Of a stretch of DNA of 64,000 nt, positions 47,501 through 60,795 are shown in pieces. The DNA comes from Malurus cyaneus samueli (taxonomy: Eukaryota; Chordata; Aves; Passeriformes; Maluridae). The stretch is taken from contig CM019220.1 of NCBI GenBank assembly GCA_009741485.1, positions 32,966,579 through 33,030,578 on the forward strand, read 5' to 3'. A program made the translations under genes and the position numbers. Under the pieces are notes generated by a model that was not told where the DNA came from, made no database searches, and worked only from the letters and a program-made list of their open reading frames with translations. Position 1 is the first letter of the stretch. Each line of letters starts with the position of its first letter.

Positions 47501-49933
47501 GCTACTAACGTAAGTGGGTTGTTACTTGGAGAGGATGTTTGGATGGTTTTTGTGGTTTTTTTAATCTGAAATTGGAACTATTTTTTGATAGGGTAAAACT
47601 TTATATATGTAATCTTTAGGAACGTAATATAAACACAGCACAAACAACTTAAATGAACCCAATCTTTCATGCAGCATGTTAGGCAAGATTTTCCACAATA
47701 TCTTTCACTTATCTAAGCTTTAGATCAGTATAAAAAATAGAGTAGTATAAAACCACAACAAACAACAAAAACAACATGAGACAAAAAGAAAACAGCCTTC
47801 CACAAGTGCTTGATTGTTTCAGATGGAATGCACAGCCTTTCTCCCTCTTCCCCAACACCACAGAAACAACAGCAAGATAATGCACATTACTATTTTCACA
47901 CCTATTTTCTACTTATAACCTGAACAAAGTTAAAGTTTTTTGTCAAATAATGCCCTAATGTATATTCAGAAGACACGGGTCTTTCATGATTATGAAAAAT
48001 TACAGATTTAATGGGCAGCATTGAAAATCCATGCAGCAAGCTTCACAGGTACGCTTCCTCAAGCTTTTTTGTGTGGACAGGGGAATGGAATTTTTGGACA
48101 GATAGTTAATTTTACAATATTCTAGGTTTTCAAACAGATTTTCTAGCACTCAAAAAAACCTCACCAAGTACTTGATGTTCTAATCTTCAGCCATTTTTAC
48201 ATAACTTCATCCGTACACAGAGATGCTCTGGGGTTCTGTTTGTAATACTGAATAGTTTTCCTTCTAAAACAAAAACTTCAAAAGCAGTTGGTAAAACAGT
48301 CTTTTTCTTTCCTCAAGTTTCCAGAATAAATTTACCCTTGAAAAAAACAGAGATGGCCTTACATGCAAACTTGTTAGAAGTTACACTATAGCTTTTCACA
48401 CATTAATCTTCTTTGAAAAATTCCATATATTACATGTACTTCAAATAGAAATACAGTACATGAACTATACTAAACATAAACAGTTTCTCCAATCTTTTGC
48501 AGGTACTATCCATCTACGTAACATTTATGATCTTTTACTTTTTTATTAGTTATACTGCCATAGAAGAAATTCAGTTCATTCTCTTCAAACACATCATCAA
48601 AAATTTTTAATCAAAGCCTGAATTTAATTAAAAGCCTGGTCTGTTTCCCTATGCAATTGTGCTGATAGGGGTCAGCAGCATTTACCAAAGTTCAAGCACC
48701 AGGCACCTGAAATAGCTAGATTATACATTTTTGGTGTAAGTATTATATTCATCTAACACTTTCATACAGCATGCTCCACAAAACACAGTCTTTCAAGAGC
48801 AACTTAGACAGAAGGTTTAGAAATACTGAGGTCATTGGAATGCATAGCAGACCTGCAGAGAGAACGTGGAGTAATTTCTCAAAAAGTAGGGCTGATCAAT
48901 TATAAAGCAAAACAAAAAATAAAAAAAATTTAAAAAAAGCCACACCACTAGGACAACCAAAAAACCCCAAGAACAAGCCAAAACCAACACACACAGTCCA
49001 CACGTGACTCCTTCAGCACATGAAAAAATTCGTCTAAACAAAAAACAAACCCAGACCTAACACCCTGATACTTGCAATTATGTGCAGATTTGCAAGTTAA
49101 GATGATTACTCCATAATTCTTTCTTATCAGTGAGAACCAAGGGTTTCATACTTGGGGGGAAAATCCTCGTGCTTCTTGCCATGTCTGCCAGCTATTCAAC
49201 TGGCACTTTGAAAAGATTTTTGTAACATATCCTAATTATTTTGTTCCCTAATCAGTTCTACCTGTTTCATTTGAACTATTAAAACCAAAAAGATGGTAAC
49301 TTCAAAGATTCCCAAACAATAAAAAAGGAAACATTAACAAAAATCTTCTCATTTTCCATAGATGCAACACATATGCATGAACAGGCAGAATTTTCTTACA
49401 GCAACCTTACATATTTCAGAAAAGTCCAAAGTCTGCATTCACAGAGACAAAGAGATAATCATTGCTATTTATTCAAAGTCAGCACCCATTACTAAAGCAG
49501 AATGTCCCAGCAGTTCATAGAAATAGCAATAAAATAACTGCTACTAGAATTCTGCATGAAGCCAGGAAAAGCCTGCATCTTTCCTGTAGGAGAGATATTT
49601 TGTCTTTCAAAAGCTACCCATTGGAATATTAATTTGAAATACATCAAAACTTGATAGAGCTGAAAACTGACAACATGATGATTCCTAATTAGCATGATAA
49701 TGTCCATTTAAGATTTGTTCCCTATTTGCTCTCACAAGACCAAAAATTTATTATCAAAATAAGCCATCAAATACAGTAGGTTGCAATCACAGGAGTATCA
49801 TCAACAGAGAATGGCAATGGACCATCACATTCACACACATCTCCACCAGCCAAGTGTGATAAGGCTCCTGCAAAACGTTTCAGCAAAATGACAAGAAGCT
49901 GTGCTGAAGCAGTGCTTTCCTACTGGCTGCCAT

Positions 49934-49959
49934 AAAAAAAAAAAAAAAAAAAAAAAAAA
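49934..49959. repeat. Poly(A) run of 26
   Basis: An uninterrupted run of A on the plus strand in the long HYCC2 intron. No retrocopy body or target-site duplication was recognised next to it. Confidence 0.9.
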
Positions 49960-52900
49960 GGCCATAGCACTCCCTGTCCCCCACTCACCAACATATCTTC
50001 AAGACTTCTGCATTTATTAGACAAAATTAATATCCACAGGCACTGCACTTCATTTTTCTTGAACTTCCTTCTATTTTTCTTATGTTAAACCTACCTAGTT
50101 TTCTCTCTTTAGCATAGAATAGAACCTCCAAGTCTGAGAAAAAGGGCACAGTGTAAATAACAAAACCAACCTTTGAACATTTAGTAAATTTTAAGTTGCC
50201 AAATACAAGGGGGGGCACAAAACACACTGTGACAATCAGCACAATATTCGATTACACAACTTCAGCAGCATCAATGCCAATTAGTATTGGCCCCTAACCC
50301 CTAATTTGGTCTGGAATTCATCCACAATCTTAACCTGATTAGGACTTTGTGTACAACGAACATGAAATCCCACTGTTGCACATTTATTTTTCTGCCTTAG
50401 CATCCTAAGTTTTACCCAATTTAAACACTGAAGTAGCTAAAGAAAAAAAGTTACAAAGTTAATGTCATAAGCATTATTATGGAATTTAGTAGAGCATCTT
50501 CAACCATTTTCCTAAAAATTCCAGAGCTTAATTTTGGGCTAATATGGCAAGTTAAAAACTAGATATAGAGGGTTAACATTTTACATTAAGAAGTGAAATG
50601 AGTGTAGTAGTTAACAGTTATGCCATGTAAACTGTACACATTAACTGTGAAAAACCATAGCAGACCTGCAGATAACTGAAAGGATTTAGCCTATGGAGAG
50701 GAAAAGCAAAGCATGTACTCTCTCAAACAGTTAAATGCCATGATTTCTGGAACACAAAGTATGCTTGGAATACAGCTGCCATTTAAATGATTTAAACTTC
50801 CAGATGCCCCAAAAACAGTTTTCTGTGGTTGAGGAGACAAATCAAACAAACTCTCAAATTGCAACAATCCATCAAAGTTTCATTTCTGCATGTACAGAGA
50901 AAGATTGCATAAATATTTTCGCCACTGATGCAGAAAAGGTGTATGCACCTTTCTGAAGGCAGCAATTGCACTCACTAGGGCTACCATACATCTTACATGA
51001 CTACCATGCTTAGTCCAAGTCCTCTCAACACCTGCACAAGCAAAAGGGCTTCTCAGTCATTTGTGTAATTGTTATCTGTGTTTCCAAAGGACCAAGTCAT
51101 GCCTAAACTGTTTTAAAATCTGTATTTGCTGTCTCATCTTCTAACACAAATTGTAGTGAGGAGAAAGAAAATCTTGTTCTCTCTTTCACCCCCGCCCTCC
51201 ACAAACAATCAAAAAGCAATCTGGGAAGTTTTCTTGTTCACCAGATACACAGAGGTTTCTCAAACTCATGTTGTATTTACACAAATATGGGTAAAGCTGG
51301 AGAGTCAGAATACATGAAACAAGCCTTGTCAGATGCACAGATCTAAGCAAACAGAAGAGGCAGTAGCCTGCTCCTAGCCCTCCTTCTTCACTGGAGAATC
51401 ATGCAATGTGTGTGACACCTATGATTTTAAGGAAAGGTTGCTGCCACAGGATGTCTGTGAAAATAAACAGTGCAGATATACAGTTTATGATTGCTTGGCT
51501 TAAATGCATTTAATTTTTAAGTATTTCTTTTCTATTTGCACTGAACTTACCCTTTAGCCCAAGACTCCTATCTCTTTTTGTACATCTATAGGTAACACTT
51601 AACTGTCTTAAGAGATTTTCATGAAGCTCTTCCTACTCTTTCATGGCAAGATTTGCACTGCAATTTGCTGCATTTGCTAAACATGAAGAAAGCTATCAGA
51701 ATGGCTTATATGAAGCCTAACTAAATTAGCATCTCTCTTCCCAAGAAATTGCCACAAATATGGTTTAGTGACTTCCAGAAGCTTAAGGACGCCACTATTT
51801 GAAATTATTGCACAGATACAACATTGGGTATGGTTAAGTACATAACTATCAAACAGAATGAATACATAATTAACAATCTAGAAGCAGTTTTGGAAGCTCA
51901 GCAATTTCATCTGTGCTATGCTAAGAATAAGAAAGAAACACCTTAAAAAAACCCCAGACCCACAGGAATAAGGATCTAGTAGTTTTTCCATTCCACATCC
52001 AAACCTGCCTTGTTCTCCCTTCCGTGTCCATATTTAGCTCACATCTCTATGCTCAACAAAACATCTTCAAAAAAAAAAGCAATGGAAAATTCTCTATTGT
52101 AACACAAAGAAAAGTAAGCTTTTGCTGGGATAAATCCTTTGTCAGCACGCCTTCCATTTCTATATAAAAGGGCACATTACTATCATTTAAACTCAATCAC
52201 TTCTAGTGTAAGTTCACCATAGTAAAAGGACTTTAACGAATCATCTGTCTATCCCAGTGCTGTTATTTAAATATGAAGGCTTTGAAAATGCATTAACACT
52301 CTCTTTCACTCTCATACTATCACGGGTGTACAAAGAAAGACTTGCACTCCAGACACTGGATTTTAGCTACAAACACAATTGTTGGTTTTGTCTACTGAAG
52401 TTCAGTTTCACAGATTCGAACCAAGTGACACAGTTACAACAGAAGTTTGGAAATTCAAACTCTAACCTTAAGTTTGCAGAAGTAAATATAAATCTTAGCA
52501 TTCACTTCAAATGTGCCACAGCCATGAATAATTTTCATCTGCAAAATTTTGACAGTATCCACATTTAGCAAGTGATCTGACATCATCGTTGTTACATGCA
52601 GATACTAAAGATCAGTACAACAGCCATTCTACGCAGGAAGCTTTTTTTAATTACCATTTTTAACTGGATGTGTGCTTCCAACCCCAAAGCATAAGGAACC
52701 AAAGTGATATGCTTTAGTATCAAGCATTTTTTTTCAAAAAAGTATACCTCTAACCTAGAGTAATAAACAGATATCAAAACTCAAAGTTGAGCATTTAGAT
52801 TTTTGTTCTTTGCCCTTCTCTGATGGCATGTACCAGGGTGCTTGATAAATTGCTCACTCCACCCCCTCTTTAACTAAGTTTACATAAAAGCCTCCTATTT

Positions 52901-55734
52901 TCTGAAACACATCCCATTTAAAAGGTTGCTGACCTCTCGTGTTCAGCCATCACAATGCTGCTATCACACTGTCTAGCTTACACATGGGGCACTGGTCATA
53001 AGATACCAGACCTTCACAAAGATCATCTTTAAAAAGCATAAATTAAAATTCTAGCTAATTTTTCACACGCAGGAAATACAATATTCAAATTTACAGATAC
53101 AAGCTAACTCGTGCTACTTCTACAACAAAATCTGCCACACTTATGCCCATGTGTTTCCAAGACCTTGTGCTTAAGATATTTAGGAAAGTTACTTGAGTAA
53201 CTACTGTAGACTTCTTCACAACTTCTTCTTTTCTACATCAATTTTTCTACCTTGTGGCCCTATTCTAAATCAGAACAGAAGCAGGAATACAGAGGGACTG
53301 TTGTCCAGCCTCTCCTTAAGCTCAAGATATCCTGAAACCTAAAGGAGACAAAAAGACAAAGCAGAAAATAAGATGAGATGTAAAGAAGAAACAAACAACT
53401 CTCAGAAACAACCAAATTATGTGAATAAAAAGAAAATAAATTAAGACAGGAGGGGAAAAAAAACCAAGCAAATTTTACACATATTTCAGCTCACTATCTT
53501 TCAATCCAATATCTTCTCAGCTGAATGACCATGAAAAATAAGATTATTCTTTTAAACTTTCTCGCTGTCTTTCCACCTAGATGTCAAAATATGCCCCCAG
53601 CCCACATATGGTTCAAGTCAGGGCAGAAGAGGGGAAGAAGATCCTAAATAAAAAGAACAATTTAATGTTTATGAACCACTAAATATCAGGAATGGAAACA
53701 CAAATGTTCCAGACATATCAATTTTGCCCTGTATGAATCAGCAAACTGCAGTCATGCAGTCTGCACGAATGTCCATGTCATACATTTTCAGTTAAGCAGA
53801 ATTCAGAGGAACAGCAGTGTGTGACTATTTAAAGAACTCATGAACCATACACAATGCAGACACCACTAAAGGAAATGTAACAGGTTTGGGTTTTGGAAGA
53901 ATCACAGTAATTAAAATAAAATAGTAAGATTAGCTAAATTAAGGAGATTGCAAACAAAACTACACACGTTGCATTTCTGGTGTGTTTGCCAAATGCCTGT
54001 ATAACAACACAGTATAAAATGAGATGCCATTAACTAATTTATCCTGTAGGGAAAAAACCCCACATAATATACAGAAAATGGGAATTACTGGAAGAGTGTT
54101 TTAACAGATTTGAACTGCACCAACCATTTCCACCAGGTCCCGTGCTGAACAGCATTGCACAGCCAGGGAATTTGGCATTTTCAAAGCAATGATATTTGCT
54201 ACTAAGAGATAAATAAAGAAATGGTTTACCACTTTGCAGTAATTATATGCCTAACATTAATTTTTCTGCCCTAGTGGGATCTCTTTCCAAATGTCTCTGT
54301 CTCTCTATTTTCAGGCAAAGTTAATAAATTTGAACCATAAAATCTCTCTTTCTCTACAGAATTACACCAAGAGGTCAAGGAAGAAGATCTGACATAGGCA
54401 GTGGTCAGTAGAGGCAAGCTGGACTGTCTGCAGAACAGAAAACCTTCAAGGAAGACTGAAAAGGTGCCATGCCAATGGTACTTCTTTCACAAATCATTGG
54501 AATTGGTTAATAATCAAACATCTATTGAAGCCTGTGCCCAAATTTATTATATTTGATACAAAAATGTAACACTAACAGAAGAAAGAAAAATTGCCATGTG
54601 GCCATTCATCATACAATAAAAAACTTCTATTATTATAGATAGTCTGCAGCATATATTGAAAAAGTTTGCAAACTACACTATTTTACCCAGGCTGTGATCT
54701 TGGTTTATATGTTCTCTTCTTTGTGGTGCTGCTGGCAATACAAAATTCCGTTTTACAGCAGTGTTTTACTAAATAACTACATTTTATTTCATCAGAAGTG
54801 TCTCTCTATCTCTTGAGCTTATAATTTAAGTTTAGAAATTGAAGTCAGAATTCTATACGAAAAAAAAGGAGACCCATTGAGTCACTCCATAAATCTGTCC
54901 TATGATTACAGATTAACAAAAAGACACTTGAATTATTTGTCTTGTTATTAGAAGCAGGAATTATCCAAGCAAAGGTACAAAGAGAAAATTCAAACAGCTT
55001 TTCATTTTAACTGCAACTCGTCAAACATGCATAAACAACTTTCTTACTCTCAAACAACTTTCTTACTCTCAAAAAAAAGTAGAAAATAGCATTAAATAAG
55101 TCAATAATTACTTCTCACAATTATTCTATTTGGAAATGAAAATAACAGACTGAAGTAGCAAGTCAAACTGTACTACCTGTAACTGTCAATGGTCAGATCA
55201 AGTTTCCCTGAAATGGACTTTAATAATTATTTACAGCTTTAATAATTATTGCTAAGATACAGATGTCCTTTATGAAGACTCAGCTGGGGAAGACTCCACC
55301 TTCACTCATTCATATCTTAATATAAGGAAACAAGCATCAAGAACAGTAATGGAATCAAAAATTCTTTTCCTGCCCAGACAAGTCCTTGAGTGAATGTATT
55401 ACCTTGATATTTTTTAAAGATTCTGAACTCATATTAAACTGCTTGGTAAAGAGCCAAACAGGTCTCCCTCTCCTCATACAGAAAAGTGGGAGTATCACAT
55501 GAAGTTCTCAGATAAAAGATTCAAAACAGAACAGATGATGTACTGACATGACACATGAAGTGCAGATCTTACTGACAAATAACATGGTAACTGCAAAAAC
55601 TACACATGGCCTCAAAAGTTCTTCTAAGTATATCCATGAAAAAAATACCTATGCAACACATCATCCCCAATGAGAGAATGGGAAAGCTGACCCAAGGAGT
55701 AACCCTATATGCTAGAAAAGAGTGCAAGAGCAAA

Positions 55735-55779
55735 GCACCTGCTGTCAAATGAGCACCTGCTGTCAAATGAGCACCTGCT
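55735..55779. repeat. 18-bp tandem repeat, 2.5 copies
   Basis: The unit GCACCTGCTGTCAAATGA is at 55735-55752 and 55753-55770, with a partial third copy to 55779. A similar 19-bp duplication is at 55035-55072. Both are intronic. Confidence 0.9.
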
Positions 55780-56761
55780 TAGCTGTGGCAGAAAAGCAGA
55801 ACTTGAAACAATGCTCCTGTCACATTCCAGGGTCTCAGACCTTTAGACTTCAAGAGAGAATAACAGATCAGACCAATACAGTTGCTCTGTAGCAGATCAA
55901 ACCAGGGTGGTTATTCCTGTGAAGAATAGTCTTTGGATTGTCCCCCCAAAAAAAACAAATACAAAAACCAAACAAAAAACAACCCACGGGCAAACAAACA
56001 GAAAGAAACTAAGACTATTGCTCCAGCCCACCACTTCTCTAAAAAATGAGGTGAAACAGCGACTGTGATACTATCCATAAAATATTTAGCTCTCTAATGA
56101 TGCCTGAGAAGATAATTTCCTTCCTCACCATTCAGAGCCTTTTTTAAAAAGCATTCAAAGAAAGCAAGACTAAAGAAAGATCTATTCCATCCTTATTGTA
56201 ATCGAAGCAGCATTAACCATTTTATTCAAATAACAAGAGCTTCCAATGATTTATAAAAGACTACTAATACATAGCCACAGGAAGTAATATGCAATTTCAG
56301 GGGGGGAAAGGATACAGTATTTAAGTAGTACAAATATGTATTCTGATACTGAGGAGGAAAAAAAAAACAAACCAAGCACCCCACAACCTTTTCTTGTCAT
56401 CTCAAAACTGAAAATACTTGAAGTTACTGTCAGTCACACAGATTGCTACTCCAGAAAACAATTATGAAGAGCATACCACTGAACACTGTCCAGTGTTAGA
56501 GAGAACATTAGATGCAGAGGCAGAGAAGAATGGTACTTATAATGTATCTCACAGCCTGTTAATGCAGAATGCTCAGCAACACAAACTGCTGGAAACATGG
56601 ACTTCTCAAAGCTATGCAAGAAAACCTGCCACCTTCCTAAGCCTAACAAAACAAACAGAAAACCCAACAAATCATAACTAGTGTGGCTGTATACAAGCTA
56701 ATGTAATTACTCAAAAGTTTAAGTGTTCTAGGATAAAGTTATCACTACCGATATAATACCA

Positions 56762-56812
56762 CAAAAAAAAAAAACAAACAAAAAGCCAAAAGAAAAAAAA
56801 AAAAAAAAAAAT
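56762..56812. repeat. A-rich low-complexity tract
   Basis: A-rich with C interruptions, ending in a long A run before TTCCCCAC. Similar A/C-rich tracts occur at about 37640-37720, 48905-48990, 55945-55995 and 57478-57535. They are T/G-rich on the HYCC2 sense strand. Confidence 0.8.
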
Positions 56813-58457
56813 TCCCCACTGACTAACCACAAAAAGTACTGATTATTTGTACATGGAGTTCCAATGACCTTTCCTTCCTAGAGGACATTCAATTGTTTGC
56901 TGGTGCTTTTTTACACAAAATAAAAATTTCTTTCATGTTATTTCCTTGTGCACACTATTGATTTCTTCACACTGACGCTGTAATTATGCTTAAGCTTCCT
57001 TCTCAAAACACATTGTAGCAACACTTGCAGGCCCCTTGAAATTATGCAGACTCACTTACTTGAAGATATAGCATCAAAGAGCTTACTACATTCCCAAAAT
57101 ATCACATCCCTCATATTTGCAGTTTTATTTTTAAAAAATGTACGGTCCATACTGAAAGAAAAGGAAATTCAGGAAGCAAAACATGGTACAGCGGATCAAC
57201 TGATTGCATAGTTTTTCTCACAAAGAGTTTTTAGGTACTTGGGGGGTGAGGAGGAAGGTGAAAACAGGCACTCAAAATGCTGTTAAACCTTGCAAGAGAT
57301 GGTGCACCTGGAGACAAATCCTGCCAAGTGCATTCCTCTGCTACCATTCTGTTCATGCACAGCAGATCACACAAAGCCAATACCCTGTGATCAGAACTGA
57401 ATGTTCATGGTGACAGACTCAGCAATACCAATATCATTTTGTGCATAATACTCAAGTCATGCTTTCTAGAACATGAAGAAAACAAAATAAACAAAAACAA
57501 CCCCAAATAAGAATAAAAGAAAAAAAAAAAAAAGCACCAAACATAAGTAAAACCAGGACTTTGTATTTTTCTCTCAAAGAATAAAACCAAGGTATCTGGT
57601 ATGTAATATGTCTGTGGGTCACTGAAAAAAAATTTCTAGGAAAAAATATCAACATTCCTCAGCACCACTGGACTTTGGACACATACACATTAACTTTCAG
57701 CCACAAGAAGGAACAAGAAATACTTTGCAAGTATCTGACAGAAACGCAGTCTCTGCAAGACAGGAAATTAAGCACCTCACAAATAAAGAGCTCTCCTACG
57801 ATTCCATCTCCCTGTACGTTACAGAAAAATAAATATGTGTCTTCTCACCCTGAAAAAAGACTGCTCTGAATCTTCCAGACTTTATCTCCCAGTGAAAAAC
57901 ATTCAACGCTGAAACCAGACTGAGGCAGTCTGGATTAAACAGATGGCACTCTATTTAGAACAGTTTCACTGTTAATAACATGATAATGGCATTCCTCCTG
58001 GAAGCCTTCTCATGCGATTCCAATATCCCTATTTTAAAAAACCCTGAAATCCAGAACCAGATCTCCATCAAAATATATTAGAAAAAAGGCACGGCAGCCT
58101 ATCCCAAAATTCTGCCAACATCATGCTATAATGTTTATTCCTATTCTAATAACAGTATAAAAAATAATGTAATAATTGGTATTCCACTAAAAAGAAACAT
58201 TATTGTATTATATACAGCTGAAGAATATTCTAAGTCTTTATAAGCCACTGACTGTAGATAACTTTCACTAGTCTCTTCAGATGGAGTAGACTACGTACAC
58301 CAGTTTGATGACCATAATTCCAATTAACCAGACACTAACATTTCAGAGTCACACAGCCACAGCATGCAAAACGCCAAGCTCCACAGGCACTCAGTGAAAC
58401 CAAGCCACCACCTCACACAAAAACCAGCTGTCGACACAATTCTTAACTTCCACTTAC

Positions 58458-58501
58458 CTTTCAGTGCACTTCCAGGATTTCGGGATTCCTCCCCACTTCT
58501 C
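58458..58501 (-). other. HYCC2: Likely HYCC2 5' UTR exon 2 (44 bp)
   Basis: Acceptor TGTTTGTTTCCGTAG and donor GAAAG|GTAAGT, with a branch-like CTTAAC about 30 bp upstream of the acceptor. It sits at the edge of the CpG island. Called from splice signals. Confidence 0.5.
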
Positions 58502-58705
58502 CTACGGAAACAAACACCAATGTTAAGACAAAATATACCCACAGAAAAGCAAAGCTTGGCTGCTGGCGCCAGCCGGGCTGGCCAGGAGCTCCGATTTCTC
58601 CCTCAGCTTCTTCCCGTGCCGACGCGCCCCGAGGGCGGGCAGCGAACGGGCACTGCCCGGGCCCCGCCAGCGCTCCCGGCGGGCAGGGCGGGGGTCGGGG
58701 CTTAC

Positions 58706-58960
58706 ATAACCGCGGAGAGGGCCCGCGGCCGAGGGGAGAGGGGCACAGCAGCAGCGGCGACAGAGGGAGAGCGAGCGGCGCCGCAGCGGAGAGTTGGGAA
58801 CGCTTCGCGCCCCGCACGCACAGACCCTGCGGGGCTTCCGTCCCTCTCGCACGGCGGCAGCGACAGACGGCGGCGGGCAGCCCGCAGAGATCCCCGTGCG
58901 CACCGGCCGAGCCCCCCGCCCGGCAGCGACCCGCCGCCCCTCACCCGCTCTCCTCTCCAC
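58706..58960 (-). other. HYCC2: Likely HYCC2 5' UTR exon 1
   Basis: A GC-rich segment ends at the donor GTTAT|GTAAGC (plus-strand boundary at 58705/58706), which would leave a 204-bp first intron before the 44-bp exon. The 5' end is not resolvable; about 58.9-59.0 kb is a guess based on the promoter elements beyond it. Confidence 0.4.
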
Positions 58961-59299
58961 CGCCCCTCACCCCGCCTCCTCTCCACCGCCCCTCACCCCG
59001 CTCTCCTCCTCCGCCGCCACCTCCAGCCACCGCCAGCCCCGCAACCTCAGCAACGCGCCCGCCCATTGGGCCCCGCCCCCCGCAACAAGCCGCGCACCGA
59101 TTGGCCGCTTTCCGCTCCGCGTCTCCTTGCCCCACCCCAGCCCCAGAGCCGGCGGTGCTGGTTTTTGTCGGGTCCCGGCCCGCTGGGTCGGGCAGGCAGC
59201 AGCCGCCAGAGCCGGGGATCGGTCAGCTGTTCCACGGTACAGCCTGGGTACAGGCCGGCGGCAAGAGCCGGAACGGAAGCTTCCCGGAACCTGCGTGGC

Positions 59300-59387
59300 T
59301 GGCCCGCGCTTCCTGTAGCGGTTGTTGGTCGCTCGGGTTCCGGTTCCGGGTGGCGGTGCGTCCTCAGCAGGGTCGCGGAGCGGGCAG
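59300..59387 (+). other. NDUFB3: Likely NDUFB3 non-coding exon 1 (5' end approximate)
   Basis: A donor at GCGGGCAG|GTACCG ends at 59387. Splicing to 60648 puts G at position -3 of the start codon (CAG|GTATGG), a good Kozak context. The transcription start is not fixed by sequence. Confidence 0.5.
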
Positions 59388-60647
59388 GTACCGCGGGCGG
59401 GATGGCACCGGCACGGGAACCGGCACCGCACCGGGCCGCGCTGCTGCCACAGGGGTGTCTGTGTGCGGGCAGGGCAGCCGGGGATGGGAGTGGGGGTGGC
59501 TGTCACTGCGGGTTGTGCCCTCCCTCACCCGCTTGGTCCGACCTTTGGGCACAGCTTGTCCGGCTGGTGCTGCAGCGCTGCCCGCTGGCCGCGGCGTGGG
59601 CGTGACAGGGCACAACCTCCTTTCTTGTAGAAAGGTGAATACTGGTAGGAGAGAGGCCTTGGTTTCTATGCCAAGCTGGAGCCTGGGGTCCTGTTTGGGG
59701 GAGCTTTTTGGGTAATGACAGCGCTGATGCTGCTTTCCGAGTTTCCTCATGCAATGAAATCTCTTTGCTTGCCTCCACGGCCTGGAGTCATCGTCAGGAG
59801 TTACAGGCTTTGAAACTGTTCTGCATTCCTGTCAATTTAATATAAGTTTAGGACAGTAAATCTGTTCTTTGCTACGTGATATGTGTTAAATCAGGAAAGC
59901 TTGCCTCAAAGAAAACTCAGATGCTTTGTGAAAATGGAGCCTTAAAAGCTATTATTTTCTTCCAGTCCTTCATGATCTCCTTGAAAATGTTCACCTTCAC
60001 ATCTGTTTATAAAGAGAAACTTAATATTTTCATAATTAACCAAGGCGTATGTAAATAGAGCATATATTTTTCAGCCGCATCAAATGACTGGTAAGGTGCA
60101 TCTCCTTGTCCACTCATCTAACCTGGACCTGTTGATTGCCACAGTTATATTTGACTGAACTGGAGACAGTTGAAAAGGAGCAGAGGAGCCAAGTCTTTAT
60201 TTTTCTCAGACTTTTCTTCAGAGCGTAGCAATCGTAGCTCTCCCATACCTAAGTCAGATATTTCTGAACTCTGATTACTCTGGAAAGCCTGGAAGTTTAA
60301 GGGGCTGGTATTGCTGAAGTGCATTTATAGGCACTGCAAAGCATTGGTTTTCTTACATTCTTTCCTGGCATAGAAAGTTGACACAGGTACTCCATGAGTG
60401 TATTGATGGTGGTGACTTACAACACAGTAATGCTTAAGTCTGCACAATTTGCTTTATTGTGTGTAATCACCAACTTCTGAAATGCAGCATAAAGTCCCTT
60501 TGCTCTTTGTTTTATAGAACAAAGCTCTTTGTTCTTTGTTTCTTCTTGATACCTCCCTAATTTTCCTGTACAGGAGGTTGTTCTCTGCAAGTGTATAAAA
60601 ATAAGATGATGCTCTCTGCAAAGTAACAAACTGACCTTCTCCTGTAG
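59388..60647 (+). other. NDUFB3: NDUFB3 intron 1
   Basis: GT-AG intron of about 1.26 kb. Its 5' quarter is the CpG-island tail and the rest is AT-rich. No other feature was recognised. Confidence 0.55.
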
Positions 60648-60649
60648 GT

Positions 60650-60795
60650 ATGGGACATGGAAGTGAACACGGCCACGGCCATGGCCATGACAAAGTGGAA
60701 CTCCCCGACTACAGGCAGTGGAAAGTCGAGGGAACCCCACTAGAGGAGGTGCAGAGAAGGCTGGCTAAACGGGGTCTGAGGGATCCCTGGGCTCG
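60650..60795 (+). CDS. NDUFB3: NDUFB3 coding exon 1
   Basis: Acceptor TTCTCCTGTAG at 60647, ATG two bases into the exon, donor GCTCG|GTAAGT, phase 2 out. 48 full codons, [20 protein letters not shown] through KRGLRDPWA. Confidence 0.96.

Larger units (their letters stand above)
40220..58457 (-). other. HYCC2: HYCC2 long 5' UTR intron
   Basis: About 18.2 kb of AT-rich DNA between two predicted leader exons. It contains the CR1 fragment, a TA/CA microsatellite at about 45004-45023, the poly(A) run and small tandem duplications. Open frames here are short and unsupported. Additional leader exons or enhancers could be present but are not visible. Confidence 0.6.
58550..59620. promoter_or_regulatory. 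Bidirectional CpG-island promoter, HYCC2 / NDUFB3
   Basis: A CpG-dense block of about 1 kb separates the divergent 5' ends of HYCC2 (minus) and NDUFB3 (plus). There are two ATTGG elements (CCAAT on minus) at 59065-59069 and 59100-59104, 35 bp apart, with a GC box (CCCCGCCCCC) at 59071-59080. On the NDUFB3 side are two abutting TTCCGG ETS cores (59338-59343 and 59344-59349), plus CTTCCTGT at 59309-59316. No TATA box is evident. This is typical of divergent housekeeping pairs. Confidence 0.8.

Noticed and set aside
49934..49959. Poly(A) run as the tail of a processed pseudogene
   Set aside because: No recognisable coding remnant precedes it on the plus strand and no target-site duplication was seen.
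58364..59605. 413-codon open frame on the plus strand, and overlapping frames on both strands
   Set aside because: It spans the bidirectional CpG island. Its composition follows GC content, it overlaps predicted leader exons and the NDUFB3 first exon, and it resembles no protein family.
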